DNA of 19,441 nucleotides, taken from NCBI GenBank assembly GCA_964390645.1, contig CAYMLL010000133.1:1-19441 (forward strand), read 5' to 3'. The DNA comes from CAYMLL01 sp964390645 (GTDB lineage: Bacteria > Planctomycetota > UBA8108). The position numbers were made by a program, and so were the translations under genes. Positions 1 through 9,392 of this stretch are shown piece after piece; position 1 is the first letter of the stretch; every line of letters starts with the position of its first letter. Under the pieces are notes generated by a model. It ran no database searches and had not been told where the DNA came from. It saw nothing but the letters and a program-made list of their open reading frames with translations.

Positions 1-777
1 GCTTCCGGTCTGAAAGGCATTCTGATAGAGATGGAAGTAGACGACGTCGAGCGTCGGATGGAAAGCCAGGTGGCGCGGTTCCAGTCCCGCCGTGGGTCGC
101 ACGAGCTCCGGCTCGTTGGCGGACAGCTTGCCCGTCTCGTCGTCCAGGCGGAACTGGTAGACCGCGTTGGGGCAGGTGTGGGGGACGAGGACGAAGCGGT
201 TCCCCACGTCCGGGAGGATCGCGTGAGCGCAGCGCGTCGTGGGCAAGCTGCTGACCGTCTCGCCAACGCCGCCGTCCTCGCGGATCGCGTGAGAAGAGAC
301 CACGCCGCCGCTGTAGGAGGCCGCGAGGAGCCAGCGACCGCTGCGGTCGGTCGACACGTACGCGGCGTTCGAGCCGATCGGCTGCGTCGCGATGTGCGTC
401 AGCGCTCCGGTCGCCCCGTCGCGTCGAAAGGCGGCCACGCTCTTCGCTGACCGCACCGAGACGTAGAGCGTCTCGCCGTCGGGGCTCAGGCACTGCGCGC
501 CGGGCGAGCCGTCGAGCTCGAGCCGTCGGCGCTCCGCGAGCTTGCCGGTGTCGAGGTCGAGGTCGTGGATGATGAGCGTGTTCGCCTTCGAGGCGGACAC
601 GTAGACGACGGCGCGCTCGGCGGCGGTGCTCGTCAACGTCGCGGTCGTGGTCACGACCAGCAGCAGGAGAAAGGACGGCGAGAAGGACGTCGGTGGAGCG
701 CTCAGGAGCGCGGCAGCTCGTGACGGAGGGGGGGGGCGGGGTCCCGCGGGCGAGCGCGTCCGGGGCTCGTGAGGCAC
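1..777 (-). CDS. Lactonase family protein (YbhE/6-phosphogluconolactonase-like beta-propeller), 3' end beyond window
   Basis: Reading the minus strand gives one uninterrupted frame that leaves the window at position 1, so the C-terminus is missing. It looks like the seven-bladed propeller lactonase family (PF10282). Blade motifs seen are VVYVSASKANTLIIHDLD, then SPDGETLYVSVR, then GRWLLAASYSGGVVSSHAI, and EPRHLAFHP near the left edge, close to the family hallmark GPRHLAFHP. Known members hydrolyse sugar lactones, but many planctomycete relatives are uncharacterised. A hydrophobic stretch (FLLLLVVTTTATL, about 672-630) looks like the core of a Sec signal peptide, so the protein is probably exported. 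The start is uncertain. There is no ATG in frame after the stop near 790. GTG at 777-775 is the first candidate and would give a long n-region, and CTG at 705 is an alternative. A nine-G run (728-736) in this leader is a place where an indel could hide the true start. The gene is divergent from the oxidoreductase at 944. Confidence 0.8.
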   Translation of the reverse strand, partial: MPHEPRTRSPAGPRPPPPSRAAALLSAPPTSFSPSFLLLLVVTTTATLTSTAAERAVVYVSASKANTLIIHDLDLDTGKLAERRRLELDGSPGAQCLSPDGETLYVSVRSAKSVAAFRRDGATGALTHIATQPIGSNAAYVSTDRSGRWLLAASYSGGVVSSHAIREDGGVGETVSSLPTTRCAHAILPDVGNRFVLVPHTCPNAVYQFRLDDETGKLSANEPELVRPTAGLEPRHLAFHPTLDVVYFHLYQNAFQTGS

Positions 778-863
778 GTCCCGACGACTCTATCCGCTTC
801 CGGTGGTCGGAGAAACCCGCTCTCTGGGAGGTCGACGGACGTCAGAGCGGGACGACGGCGCGA

Positions 864-892
864 TTGCAAAGACGCTTCGCGCGCGGGACAAT
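864..892 (+). promoter_or_regulatory. Putative sigma70-type promoter for the 944 gene
   Basis: TTGCAA (864-869), a 17-nt spacer, then GACAAT (887-892). Each box matches the consensus at 4 of 6 positions. Transcription would start near 899, about 45 nt before the ATG at 944. It lies in the divergent intergenic region shared with the lactonase gene. This is pattern matching only. Confidence 0.35.
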
Positions 893-943
893 GAGCGCTG
901 GCGCGTCTCGCCGCCCTGAACCTGACGCGAGAGCATGTAGACG

Positions 944-2326
944 ATGAGCACCACCGTTCGACGGCGTCAGTTCCTGAGGTCGAGTGTCGCCGCGGCCGCC
1001 GGCCTCGCCGCGCCACGGCCGTGCTGGGCCATCCTGCGCGACTCTCCGAGCGAGCGGGTCAACGTCGCGTCGATCGGCGCGGCCGGCAAGGGTGCCAGCG
1101 ACTCGGAGCAGGTGGCGAAGGTCGCGAGCGTCGTGGCGCTCTGCGATATCGACGACCGGCGGCTCGGACCGCGCAGGGGGGTGTTTCCGAAGGCGCGCGC
1201 GTTCAATGACTATCGCAAGCTGCTCGACGAGATGCACAAGGAGATCGACGCCGTCATCGTCAGCACGGCCGATCACTCGCACGCTCCCGCCAGCCTCAGC
1301 GCGATGCGTCTGGGCAAGCATGTCTACTGCGAGAAGCCCCTGACCCACTCCGTCGGCGAGGCCCGTCGGATGCGCGAGATGGCCCGCAAGCAGGGGGTCG
1401 TCACGAAGATGGGGAACCAGGGCACGGCGGCCGCCGGCTTCCGCCGCGGCGTCGAGATCATCCGCTCCGGCGCGGTCGGGGGGATTCGCGAGGTCCACGT
1501 CTGGACGAACCGTCCCTTTCGCGACTGGAAGAACGGCGTGATGTACTGGAAGCAGGCCCCCGACCTCGTCGTGCGGCCGAAGTCCGGCGATCCCGCGCCG
1601 TCCCACGTCCACTGGGACCTCTTCCTCGGTACCGCGCCGGCGCGTCCCTGGAACCCCGTTTACCACCCTCACGACTGGCGGGGCTGGTGGGACTTCGGCA
1701 CCGGTGCGCTCGGCGACATGGGCTGCCACACGGCGAACCTGCCGTTCATGGGGCTCGAGCTCGGCCTGCCGACGCGCGTCAGCGCGAGGAGCGGCCCCGT
1801 CAACCTCGAGACCTACCCGGCGTGGGCGACGATCACCTACGAGTTTCCCGCTCGAGGGAAGCTGCCGCCGGTGAGGTTCACCTGGTACGAGGGCGCGTCG
1901 AAGGGTGTGCGCAACTTGCCGCCCGCGAAGCTCTTCCACGGCATGACGCCCTCCAGCAGCGGCTGCCTGCTGGTCGGAGAGAAGGGCTCGATCTTCTCGT
2001 CGAACGACTACGGGGCCGAGCAGACGCTGCTTCCGCAGAGGGACTTCGAAGGCTACCGGCCGCCGACGCCGACGCTGCCGCGCCTCGGCGGCGGACACGC
2101 CGACTCGAGCCAGAAGCGGGAGTGGGTCGAGGCGATTCGCGGCGGGCCGAAGCCGCGGAGCAACTTCGACTACTCGTCGGTATTGACCGAGGCGATGCTG
2201 CTCGGCAACGTCGCCGTGCGCTTCGGCAAGCCGATCGAGTACGACGCCGCGCAGGGGCGCGTGACGAACCTCCGTGAGGCCGACGAGTTCATCCACAAGA
2301 AGTACCGGGACACGTGGAATATCTGA
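944..2326 (+). CDS. Tat-exported Gfo/Idh/MocA family oxidoreductase
   Basis: This 460-residue protein is predicted to be an NAD(P)-dependent sugar or polyol oxidoreductase exported already folded with its cofactor. The N-terminus carries a twin-arginine signal (RRRQFLRSS, residues 6-14, then an alanine-rich stretch). A Rossmann fold follows with a glycine-rich loop (IGAAGKGAS, 44-52), an acidic turn (ALCDIDD) and the family EKP motif (130-132) with the usual catalytic lysine 131. The C-terminal half has GALGDMGCH, typical of the substrate domain of GFO_IDH_MocA proteins from Planctomycetota. The ATG at 944 is preceded by a weak purine-rich stretch (GCGAGAG) and puts the Tat motif at the expected distance. 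The next gene overlaps its end by 13 nt, so the two are probably co-transcribed. The substrate cannot be read from sequence. Periplasmic homologues in this phylum are thought to oxidise sugars, which is inference here. Confidence 0.92.
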   Translation: MSTTVRRRQFLRSSVAAAAGLAAPRPCWAILRDSPSERVNVASIGAAGKGASDSEQVAKVASVVALCDIDDRRLGPRRGVFPKARAFNDYRKLLDEMHKEIDAVIVSTADHSHAPASLSAMRLGKHVYCEKPLTHSVGEARRMREMARKQGVVTKMGNQGTAAAGFRRGVEIIRSGAVGGIREVHVWTNRPFRDWKNGVMYWKQAPDLVVRPKSGDPAPSHVHWDLFLGTAPARPWNPVYHPHDWRGWWDFGTGALGDMGCHTANLPFMGLELGLPTRVSARSGPVNLETYPAWATITYEFPARGKLPPVRFTWYEGASKGVRNLPPAKLFHGMTPSSSGCLLVGEKGSIFSSNDYGAEQTLLPQRDFEGYRPPTPTLPRLGGGHADSSQKREWVEAIRGGPKPRSNFDYSSVLTEAMLLGNVAVRFGKPIEYDAAQGRVTNLREADEFIHKKYRDTWNI

Positions 2327-5300
2327 GACCTGCCAGGCGCGCTCCCAGCCGTGTTTCGACCCGCGCGATCGGGAGCGCCTTCGTCTGGGGAGCACTGTCG
2401 CTTCTCGTATCGACGTCGCCGGCTCCGGCCGACTGCAACCGCAACGGTACGAGCGACGTGGAAGACGTGCGCAGCGGCCGCAGCGCCGACTGCAACGAGG
2501 ATGGGGTCCCCGACGAGTGCGAGGTCTTTCCTCTTCAGCTCGGAGCGGACTTCACGATGTTCGACACGCCGGCGACGAAGGGGCTGGCGGTGGGGGATTT
2601 CGACGGCGACGGACGGAGCGACCTCGCCTCCGGGCTCTGGGACGCGACCAACCGGTTCCGGCTCGGTGTCTACCTCCATCGCGGTGGCCGCGACTTCGCC
2701 GAGGTCTTTCTGACGATCTCCCGCCGCCTCGACGGGCTAGAAGCGGGAGATATCGACGGTGATGGCGACGTCGACCTGGTGGGGGTCAGCACGAACTTCC
2801 TGCACCGTTTCACGAATGCCGGTGACGGGAACTTCTCGGAGGAGGAGATGGTGGCGGTGGAGGGGACGCCGACCGACATCGTCCTGGGGGATCTCGACGG
2901 TGACGTCGACGTCGACGTCGCGTACACCGATCGCGATCTCGACGCCATCGTCACGATGCGCAACAACGGCGCGGGAGACTACGACGGACCGGCGCTGTTC
3001 AGCGTCGGCGACTCTCCGCGCTCGATCGTCGCCGCGGATGCGGACGAGGACGGCGACCTCGACCTCATCGCCGTCAGCTCGTCGTCGAACGAGCTCGACA
3101 TCCGCCTCAACGACGGTCGTGGCGGCTTCGCTCGCAGCTCCACCGTGATTCTGGAGGCGCCGCCCTATCAGGTCGCGGTGCTCGATTTCGACGGTGATGA
3201 CACGCGAGATATCGTCACGGCAGGGGACGGTGGGGTCGTCGTCGTCGGTCTCGAGGGGACGCAGCTTTCCGAGCAGTTCTCGATCTCGCTCGGAGATTCG
3301 TTTCGTGTGCCGGGGGCGATGGTCGCCGTTGATGCGAACGATGACCGCTCCGCCGACGTCGTGGTCGCGTATCCCGGCGGCGAGGGTGTGGTCACGCTGC
3401 TCGGCGGATTCGACGTGGAGCCCGCGTACATCTCCCACCCCGTGTCGACCGACGTCTTCCGCTCCCTGGTGGCAGAGGACTTCGACGGCAACGGCGTCGC
3501 GGATCTGGTCGGAGGCACGGTGGCGAATCTGCAGATTCTCTGGGGTGGCGAGCCGCGACCGCGACCCGCGTTCGAGCAGAGTGTCCACAGGCACCCGGCC
3601 GAGCCTCACTGGGCCTCGGTCGATGATTTCAACGATGACGGCGTGCCGGACCTCGTCGTCTCGGACGGCGGTGTCAGCACCGTGACGATGCAGATCAACG
3701 ACGGCTCGGGTCGGCTCGATCCATCGATGCTGTCGCGCGAGTCCGGCTACGTGAACGCGGTGACCTCGGCGGACTTCGACCAGGACGGGACGGTTGATGC
3801 CGCGATCACCAGCTGGCGTGGCTCCCGTGTCATCGTACTTCTGCGCCAGGAGGGGGGCCTCGTTCGTCGTTTCTACCAGACAGGGAGCTCGCCATTTTTC
3901 ATCATCGACGCTGACCTGAACGACGACAACTACCCGGACCTGATCACCGGCAATCCCGGAAGCAACAGCGTCTCGGTGCTGCTGAATGCCGGCGACGGGA
4001 CCTTCCTCCGGCAGCAGCTGATCCCCGTCGGACCCTCGCCGCAGACCGTCGTGTCCGGCGACCTCGACGGCGACCAGGACATCGACCTCGCTGTCGGCAA
4101 CCTCGGCAACTCGATCTCGATCCTGACGAACGATGGTGAGGGCGGCTTCGAGGAGTCGAATCGCATCGCCGTGCCGCGCATGCTGACGATCGGCACCGGC
4201 GATTTCGACAACGACGGGGATCTCGACTTCGCGGTCCCACACGAGTCGAATCGAGTCCTGCTCTTCGAGAATCGACTCGGCGAGTTCACGGAGCGAGGCC
4301 ACGTCGCCCTGGACCGCACGCCGTCCTGGGTGATCTCCACGGATCTGAATCAGGACGGGATCCTCGATCTGGTGACGTCGAACACTCTGCGTGGTCCGAC
4401 CTTTCCGCCGAACCGTACGCCGTCGCCCTTGCCCGGCAGCGTGACGATGATTCTGGGCACGGGATCGTTCCTCTTCGAGCTGGCGGGGAGCATCGCGGTC
4501 GGAAGGGACCCGCGTGCCCTGGTCGCAGCGGACATGGATCAGGACGGCCTGCCGGATGTCGTCGTCATCAATCACGATGACGAGACGATCAGCGTTCTCC
4601 TGAACCGGGCTCGTCGCACATCGGAGATGGGCTACCTGGGGAGGCTCTGCACGGAGCTCGACTTCTTCGAGCTCTCGGTGCCGGCGCGCGGCGGCTCGCG
4701 TCGTCGTGTCCTCAAGTACGTGGTTCCCGAGGATCCGGCAGACGGATCGCTGCTGCCGCCGGTCTTTCAGAACGTTCGTGTTCATCCGCTCCACCGGGAG
4801 TTTCTCGCTGCGACCTTTCCTGAACGCTTCCCGGATCTGACGAGAGAGGTCTACGACGCTCTGGTTCACCGCCGGGCCACCCGGGAGTACTTTGTCGGCA
4901 ACCTCTTCCACCTGAGATTCGAGGGCCGCTCACTCTACGGATTCAGCGTCATCACCGGCAGCTACGACGACCGCGACGAGCTGCCGAGGATGGAGGAGGT
5001 CAGCGGCGTCCAGCGGGCGCTGAGCCAGGTCTTCGATCTGCGCGACCTCGTCTACTTCCCGCAAACGAGAGCTGAGCGCGAGTCGGCCGCGCTATGGGCC
5101 GACGCCCCGTTCGATGTCTTTCTGGAGGAGCCCGACCCCGACTTCACGTACGAGGCCTACACGCGGGGTGTCGCCTTCGGCCGCGTTCGTATGCTCGACC
5201 CCGAGGACTTCGTCACCGCCAACGAGGAGGGCCGCTTCGGCTTCCAGGATCTCCTCGTGCTCGAGGAGACGCCGCGCGACATCGAGGGTGTCGTCGCCGG

Positions 5301-7868
5301 GGTCCTGACCGCCACCGAGCAGACGATAGCCAGCCATGTCGCCGTGCGCACCGCGCGCCGCGGAACGCCGAACGCCTACGCCGCCGACGCGGTCGCCATC
5401 CTCCGTGATCGCGACGGCGAGCTCGTGCGGCTCGAGGTGCGCGAGAGCGGCTGGACCTGGCGTCGAGCGGCGATTGCGGAGGCGAGTGCCTGGTGGGAGC
5501 AGAGCCGTCGCGAGCTGTCGCGGGACCCGGAGATCGATGAGGAGTTTCGCGACCTTCCCGCGCTCGACGAGATCGATCTCGACGCTGAGGTGACGGCCGA
5601 GTCCCGTGTAGGTGGCAAGGCTGCCAACTTCGCGCGACTGCAGCGTGTCTTCGTCGACTCCTGGATCGAGTATCGCCAGCCCGGCTTCGCGATCCCGCTG
5701 GCGCACTATCTCGACTTCCTGCGCGCGAACCGCACGCTGTCGTTCATCGACCCGTTGAGGGTCGTCACCTACCAGGAGTATCTCGACGAGCTGCTGGCGT
5801 CCGAGGAGTTCCACACCGACTCGGGACTCCGCTTCCGGGCGCTCGAGCGGCTGCGCGAGGCGATGATCGGTGGCGGAGAGGTCGATCCGGGTCTCGTCAC
5901 CCGGGTCGCCGCGCGTGTCGAGGAGGTCTTCGGGACGACGATGGAGAACGTGCGCTTTCGATCATCCTCCAACGTCGAGGATGCGCTCGAGTTCAACGGC
6001 GCCGGACTCTACGACTCGTACTCGGCGTGTGCGGCGGACGATCTCGACGAGGGAGACGACGGCCCGTCCGCGGGGGGCGCCGCCGCGGGCTCGGGGCCCG
6101 GCCTGGCCCCNNNNNNNNNNGGGGGGGGGGGGGGGGTTATTTGCTGGCGGTGGTCCCCGCCGCCCGGTCGGGGTGGCCCGGGCCCCAGGACTCGGAGCGC
6201 GGCATCGCCCGTGCGCTCCGGCGGGTGTGGGCGAGCCTCTGGAACTACCGGGCCTACGAGGAGCGGGCCTTCTACGGCATCTCGCAGGATCTCTCGGCGA
6301 TGGGTGTTCTCGTCTCCACCGCGTTCTCCGGTGAGATTGCCAACGGCGTCGTGTTCAGCGCCGATCCGGCTGACCCCTTCGACCGCCGCTACCTGGTGAG
6401 CGCCCAGGTCGGCGAGCACAGCGTGGTCAGCCCGGAGCCCGGTACGCTCGTCGAGAAGACTCTGCTCGAGGTGATCGACGGGGAGGTGCGCGACACCGTG
6501 CGCGCGGTGTCCTCGTCGATGGTGCCCGAGGGTGTCGTCGTGCTCTCGGACGAGCAGCTCGCGGAGGTCGCCGCGGTGCTGGCGGAGATCGAGCGCGGGT
6601 TCGAGATCGACCCGGGCGAGTACGATCGCGGGCGTATTCTGCTCGACGTCGAGTTCAAGATCGACGCCGACGGGGACCTCGTCATCAAGCAGGCCCGTCC
6701 GTTTCTCACCAACGAGCCCGACGGGCCGGCTCCGGTCTTCACGCTGGAGATTCCCGCCGGGGCACTGGCGTGCGGCACCTTCCGGGAGTTCCGGACGCCG
6801 GCCGACACGCTGAGATTGAAGAGCGTTCTCGCGTTCGCGCCGGGCACGAAGACGCTTCCGACGAATCGCTCCTACTTCACCGGCGACGGGCTCATCGACG
6901 AGATCCGGCTCGGCGTCGATCGCGAGGCCCTGACCCCGGCGGGGAGCGGTGTCTACCGTGTGACTCGCGACCCGGTGGACGACGATGCGTTCACGTTCAG
7001 CTTCGAGCAGGACTTCGAGCTCGCGTCCGGGGAGCGTTTCCCCGTGCGGCTGGATGGGCTCTCGTTGCGGGGGGCCGACGTCGGCCCGCAGGCCCGGACC
7101 TTCGATGCGGACTCGCTCGAGGGCTTCGTCACGCTACAGGGCGATCTCGACGGAAGCGTCGTCAACTACGGCTCCTGCGTCCACGATCGCCTGCGTCTCT
7201 GGGAGATCGAGGTCGTGCTGGCCGGTGGCTCCACGATCCGTCTTCTCGAGCGGCACGAGCCCCCGGAGGATCTGACGGTGACGAATCCCGCTCGCCTGAT
7301 TCGCGCCGAGCTCGACCTCGCCGGGGCGTCGCGAGAGGTCGACGACTACTGGCATCTCGTCTACACGGCGGCGCGGCACAACGTCGATGTCGAGTACTGG
7401 ATCGTGCTGGATCCGCCTCTGGCGCTGGAGCGGATCGAGCGTCCCGTCCACGTCGTCGAGGTCGTCGCCGCGCAGGCGTTTCCCCGCGTCTTTCCCGCCG
7501 TCCGCTACCTTGACGAGGACTTCGAGGTGATCACGTCCCCGACCGTACGCTCCTTCGAGCGTCGGGAGGCGCTCGATCCGGACGGACCGCAGTTCGTCCG
7601 CGGTGATGTCGTCGTCGATGGCGAGATGAATCTCACCGACGCGGTCAACCTGCTCCAGCACCTCTTCGCCGGGGGGCCGCCGCCTCCGTGTCCGAAGTCC
7701 GCCGACGCGAACGACGATGGCACCGTGAACCTCAGCGATGCGGTCGGCGTGCTCGACCACCTCTTTCGCGGCGTCGCGTCGCTGCCGCCGCCGTTCGGAG
7801 CATGCGGCGAGGATCCGACGCCCGACGCTCTCGCGTGCGACAGCTTCGCGGCCTGCGCGGGAGGCTGA
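2314..7868 (+). CDS. Giant secreted FG-GAP / phosphohistidine / PPDK-type ATP-grasp / dockerin-like protein (interrupted by scaffold gap)
   Basis: I read this as one gene of about 1,850 residues. It is readable in one frame from 2314 to about 6090 and in another from about 6180 to 7868; the ten-N gap has only a nominal length, which explains the frame change. It starts at GTG 2314 inside the preceding gene. A signal peptide ends near APA-DC (residue 39), followed by two DCNxxG calcium-type motifs. Fourteen FG-GAP/VCBS repeats (residues about 85-765) follow, with DxDxDG loops spaced about 48 residues apart, enough for two seven-bladed propellers. A swivel domain has GVLTATEQTIASHVAVR with candidate phosphohistidine 1008. 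A PPDK/PEP-synthase N-terminal ATP-grasp domain begins at VGGKAAN (1099), continues with RSSSNVED (1216), and after the gap ends at DVEFKID...IKQARPFL. An unrecognised domain of about 270 residues follows, then a dockerin-like tail with two loops (DVVVDGEMNLTDAV, DANDDGTVNLSDAV). A histidine domain ahead of ATP-grasp is the order of alpha-glucan water dikinase. No PEP-binding barrel is seen. The substrate is unknown. Confidence 0.8.
6111..6120. other. Scaffold gap (10 N) with unreliable flanks
   Basis: Ten N inside the ATP-grasp domain of the giant gene. Left of it, from about 6072, the sequence becomes a low-complexity GC mix. Right of it is a run of sixteen G (6121-6136), and clear protein homology resumes only near 6185 (DSERGIARALRRVWASLW). 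The two sides are in different frames although they belong to one domain. This looks like an assembly join, not biology. Confidence 0.95.
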
Positions 7869-7882
7869 ACAGAGACTCGAGG

Positions 7883-9175
7883 TCAGGCCAGGCTCCAGGG
7901 CGCGCGCATCGTGCGTGACATCTTGCCGTTGGCTTCCTCGTCGTCCGGGAAACGCTCTGCCTTCGGATCCCATCGCAGCGGCCGGTCGAGTTCGAGAGCG
8001 ATGTTGCCGAGATGGCAGACCGTCGAGACGCGGTGGCCGATGTCGACGGGGAAGTACGGGTCCTTGCGTGTCTTGACGCAGTCGAGGAAGTTGCGGTGCT
8101 CGCCGGCGGGGTTCGTGAAGAGGCGGGTCTCGTCCGGGCCGATCTTCGACGTCAGGATCTTCGGGTCGCTCGCCCTCAGAGCGGCGCGCCAGCTGGGGCT
8201 CTCGATCCAGCCGTCGCTTCCTTCGAAGCGGATGCCGGTGCCGCCATGGTCGAGGATCATCTTCACGCCGTTCGCGTAGGTGTAATCGACGTGGTACTCC
8301 TTCGGAGTGTCGTAGAGTCCGCCGGTCCAGAAGGTCCCCTTGCCTTCGATCTTCACGGGGCCGCTGCGCTCGGTGTCGTTCGCCCACTGCGCGGTGTCGA
8401 AGAGGTGGGTGCCCCAGTCGCAGATGATGCCCCCGGAGTAGTCCGAGACCCAGCGGAAGTGGAAGTGGACGCGGTCCTTCGTGTACTCGGCGAAGGGAGC
8501 GGGTCCGAGCCACATGTCCCAGTCGAGGTGCTTGGGCACCGGCTGCGGGGTCGGGTCGCCGGGCTTGCCGGGCTGCTGTGGCAGCTGCACGCGAATCGTC
8601 TTCAGCTCGCCGATGCGACCGTTGCGCACGAGCTCCGCCATGCGGTGGTAGAGCGGGATCGACCGATCCTCGGTGCTCGTCTGGAAGACCTTCTTGTGCT
8701 CGCGGACGGTCTTCACGAGGATCTTGCCCTCCTCGATGGTCAGCGTCGGCTTCTCGCACTGGACATCCTTGCCGGCCTTGAGGGCGAGCACGCTCATCAA
8801 CACGTGCCAGTGGTCGGGCGTCGAGATCATCACCGCGTCGATGTCCTTGCGGTCGAGAACCTGACGGAAGTCCTTGTAGGTGGCGCAGCTCCTGTCCCCG
8901 TAGCGGCGGTTGGTCAGCTCCTCGCCGCGCTTGAGGTTCTTTGCGTCGACGTCACAGACCGCTACCACGCGGGCGTCCTTCTGCTGCAGGAAGTGGTGCA
9001 GGTTGCGGTGGGTGCCGTGACCGCCGACGCCGATGCAGCCGACAGTGATGCGCTCGCTGGGTGCGGTCTCGCCGTCCTTGCCGAGGATCGATGCCGGAAC
9101 GAAGAGGGGAGCCGTCGCCAGGGCGCCGGACGTCCGGCGGAGAAACTCGCGTCGGTGCGTGCGCATGGAGCTCAT
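7883..9175 (-). CDS. Tat-exported Gfo/Idh/MocA family oxidoreductase (second copy, distinct subfamily)
   Basis: A 430-residue predicted NAD(P)-dependent oxidoreductase. The N-terminus has a twin-arginine motif (HRREFLRRTSG, residues 7-17) and a hydrophobic stretch ending near VPASILG. The Rossmann part has CIGVGGHGTH (47-56), AVCDVDAKN and CEKPTLT (140-146, lysine 142 expected catalytic). The C-terminal half has SDYSGGIICDWGTHLFDTAQW, typical of the Gfo/Idh/MocA proteins abundant in Planctomycetota. The ATG at 9175-9173 is supported by GAGG eight nucleotides upstream; a second in-frame ATG three codons in is less well placed. The gene converges on the giant FG-GAP gene with only 14 nt between stop codons, and diverges from the esterase at 9393. 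It is clearly different in sequence from the copy at 944, so a recent duplication is unlikely. The substrate is unknown; a sugar or glycoside is the likeliest guess. Confidence 0.93.
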   Translation of the reverse strand: MSSMRTHRREFLRRTSGALATAPLFVPASILGKDGETAPSERITVGCIGVGGHGTHRNLHHFLQQKDARVVAVCDVDAKNLKRGEELTNRRYGDRSCATYKDFRQVLDRKDIDAVMISTPDHWHVLMSVLALKAGKDVQCEKPTLTIEEGKILVKTVREHKKVFQTSTEDRSIPLYHRMAELVRNGRIGELKTIRVQLPQQPGKPGDPTPQPVPKHLDWDMWLGPAPFAEYTKDRVHFHFRWVSDYSGGIICDWGTHLFDTAQWANDTERSGPVKIEGKGTFWTGGLYDTPKEYHVDYTYANGVKMILDHGGTGIRFEGSDGWIESPSWRAALRASDPKILTSKIGPDETRLFTNPAGEHRNFLDCVKTRKDPYFPVDIGHRVSTVCHLGNIALELDRPLRWDPKAERFPDDEEANGKMSRTMRAPWSLA

Positions 9176-9342
9176 GTCTGGATCCTCGAGAGGGTCGACT
9201 TGGGGAGCGCGGACGACCGGGACACGCTATCGCGAAATCCGCATCGACTCCAGCGTTGGTTTGCGTTTCCGGTGTCCGTACCCGTCCGTCGTTCCCGTGT
9301 TCCTCCTCACCGCGGCTCGTGGTGTCTCGTGCCCGCACCGGT

Positions 9343-9348
9343 TATGGT
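9343..9348 (+). promoter_or_regulatory. Possible -10 box (TATGGT) for the esterase gene
   Basis: TATGGT stands out in a GC-rich divergent spacer 45 nt upstream of the ATG at 9393. No convincing -35 hexamer is seen 16-18 nt upstream, so this is weak. Confidence 0.2.
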
Positions 9349-9392
9349 GATCCTCTGCGGGTCTTCAACCGCGTCCATTCAGGAGCCCTGTC

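Noticed and set aside
31..450. 139-codon plus-strand open frame at the left edge
   Set aside because: It lies opposite the lactonase-family frame, whose blade motifs are clear on the minus strand. The plus product has no recognisable features.
842..2395. 517-codon minus-strand open frame opposite the first oxidoreductase
   Set aside because: There is no domain signal, and the plus strand has a Tat motif, a Rossmann loop and an EKP motif in the right order.
2590..4570. Regular roughly 147-nt periodicity considered as a DNA repeat array
   Set aside because: The periodicity is at protein level (FG-GAP repeats). The nucleotide units are diverged and in frame, so this is not a CRISPR or satellite array.
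2737..4911. 724-codon minus-strand open frame antisense to the FG-GAP repeats
   Set aside because: It is the shadow of GC-rich repetitive coding sequence. It has no recognisable domain, no signal peptide and no ribosome site, while the plus strand shows clear FG-GAP motifs.
6121..6136. Sixteen-G run considered as a G-quadruplex or slippage element
   Set aside because: It abuts a run of N and GC-only filler in the middle of a conserved domain, so a sequencing or assembly artefact is far more likely.
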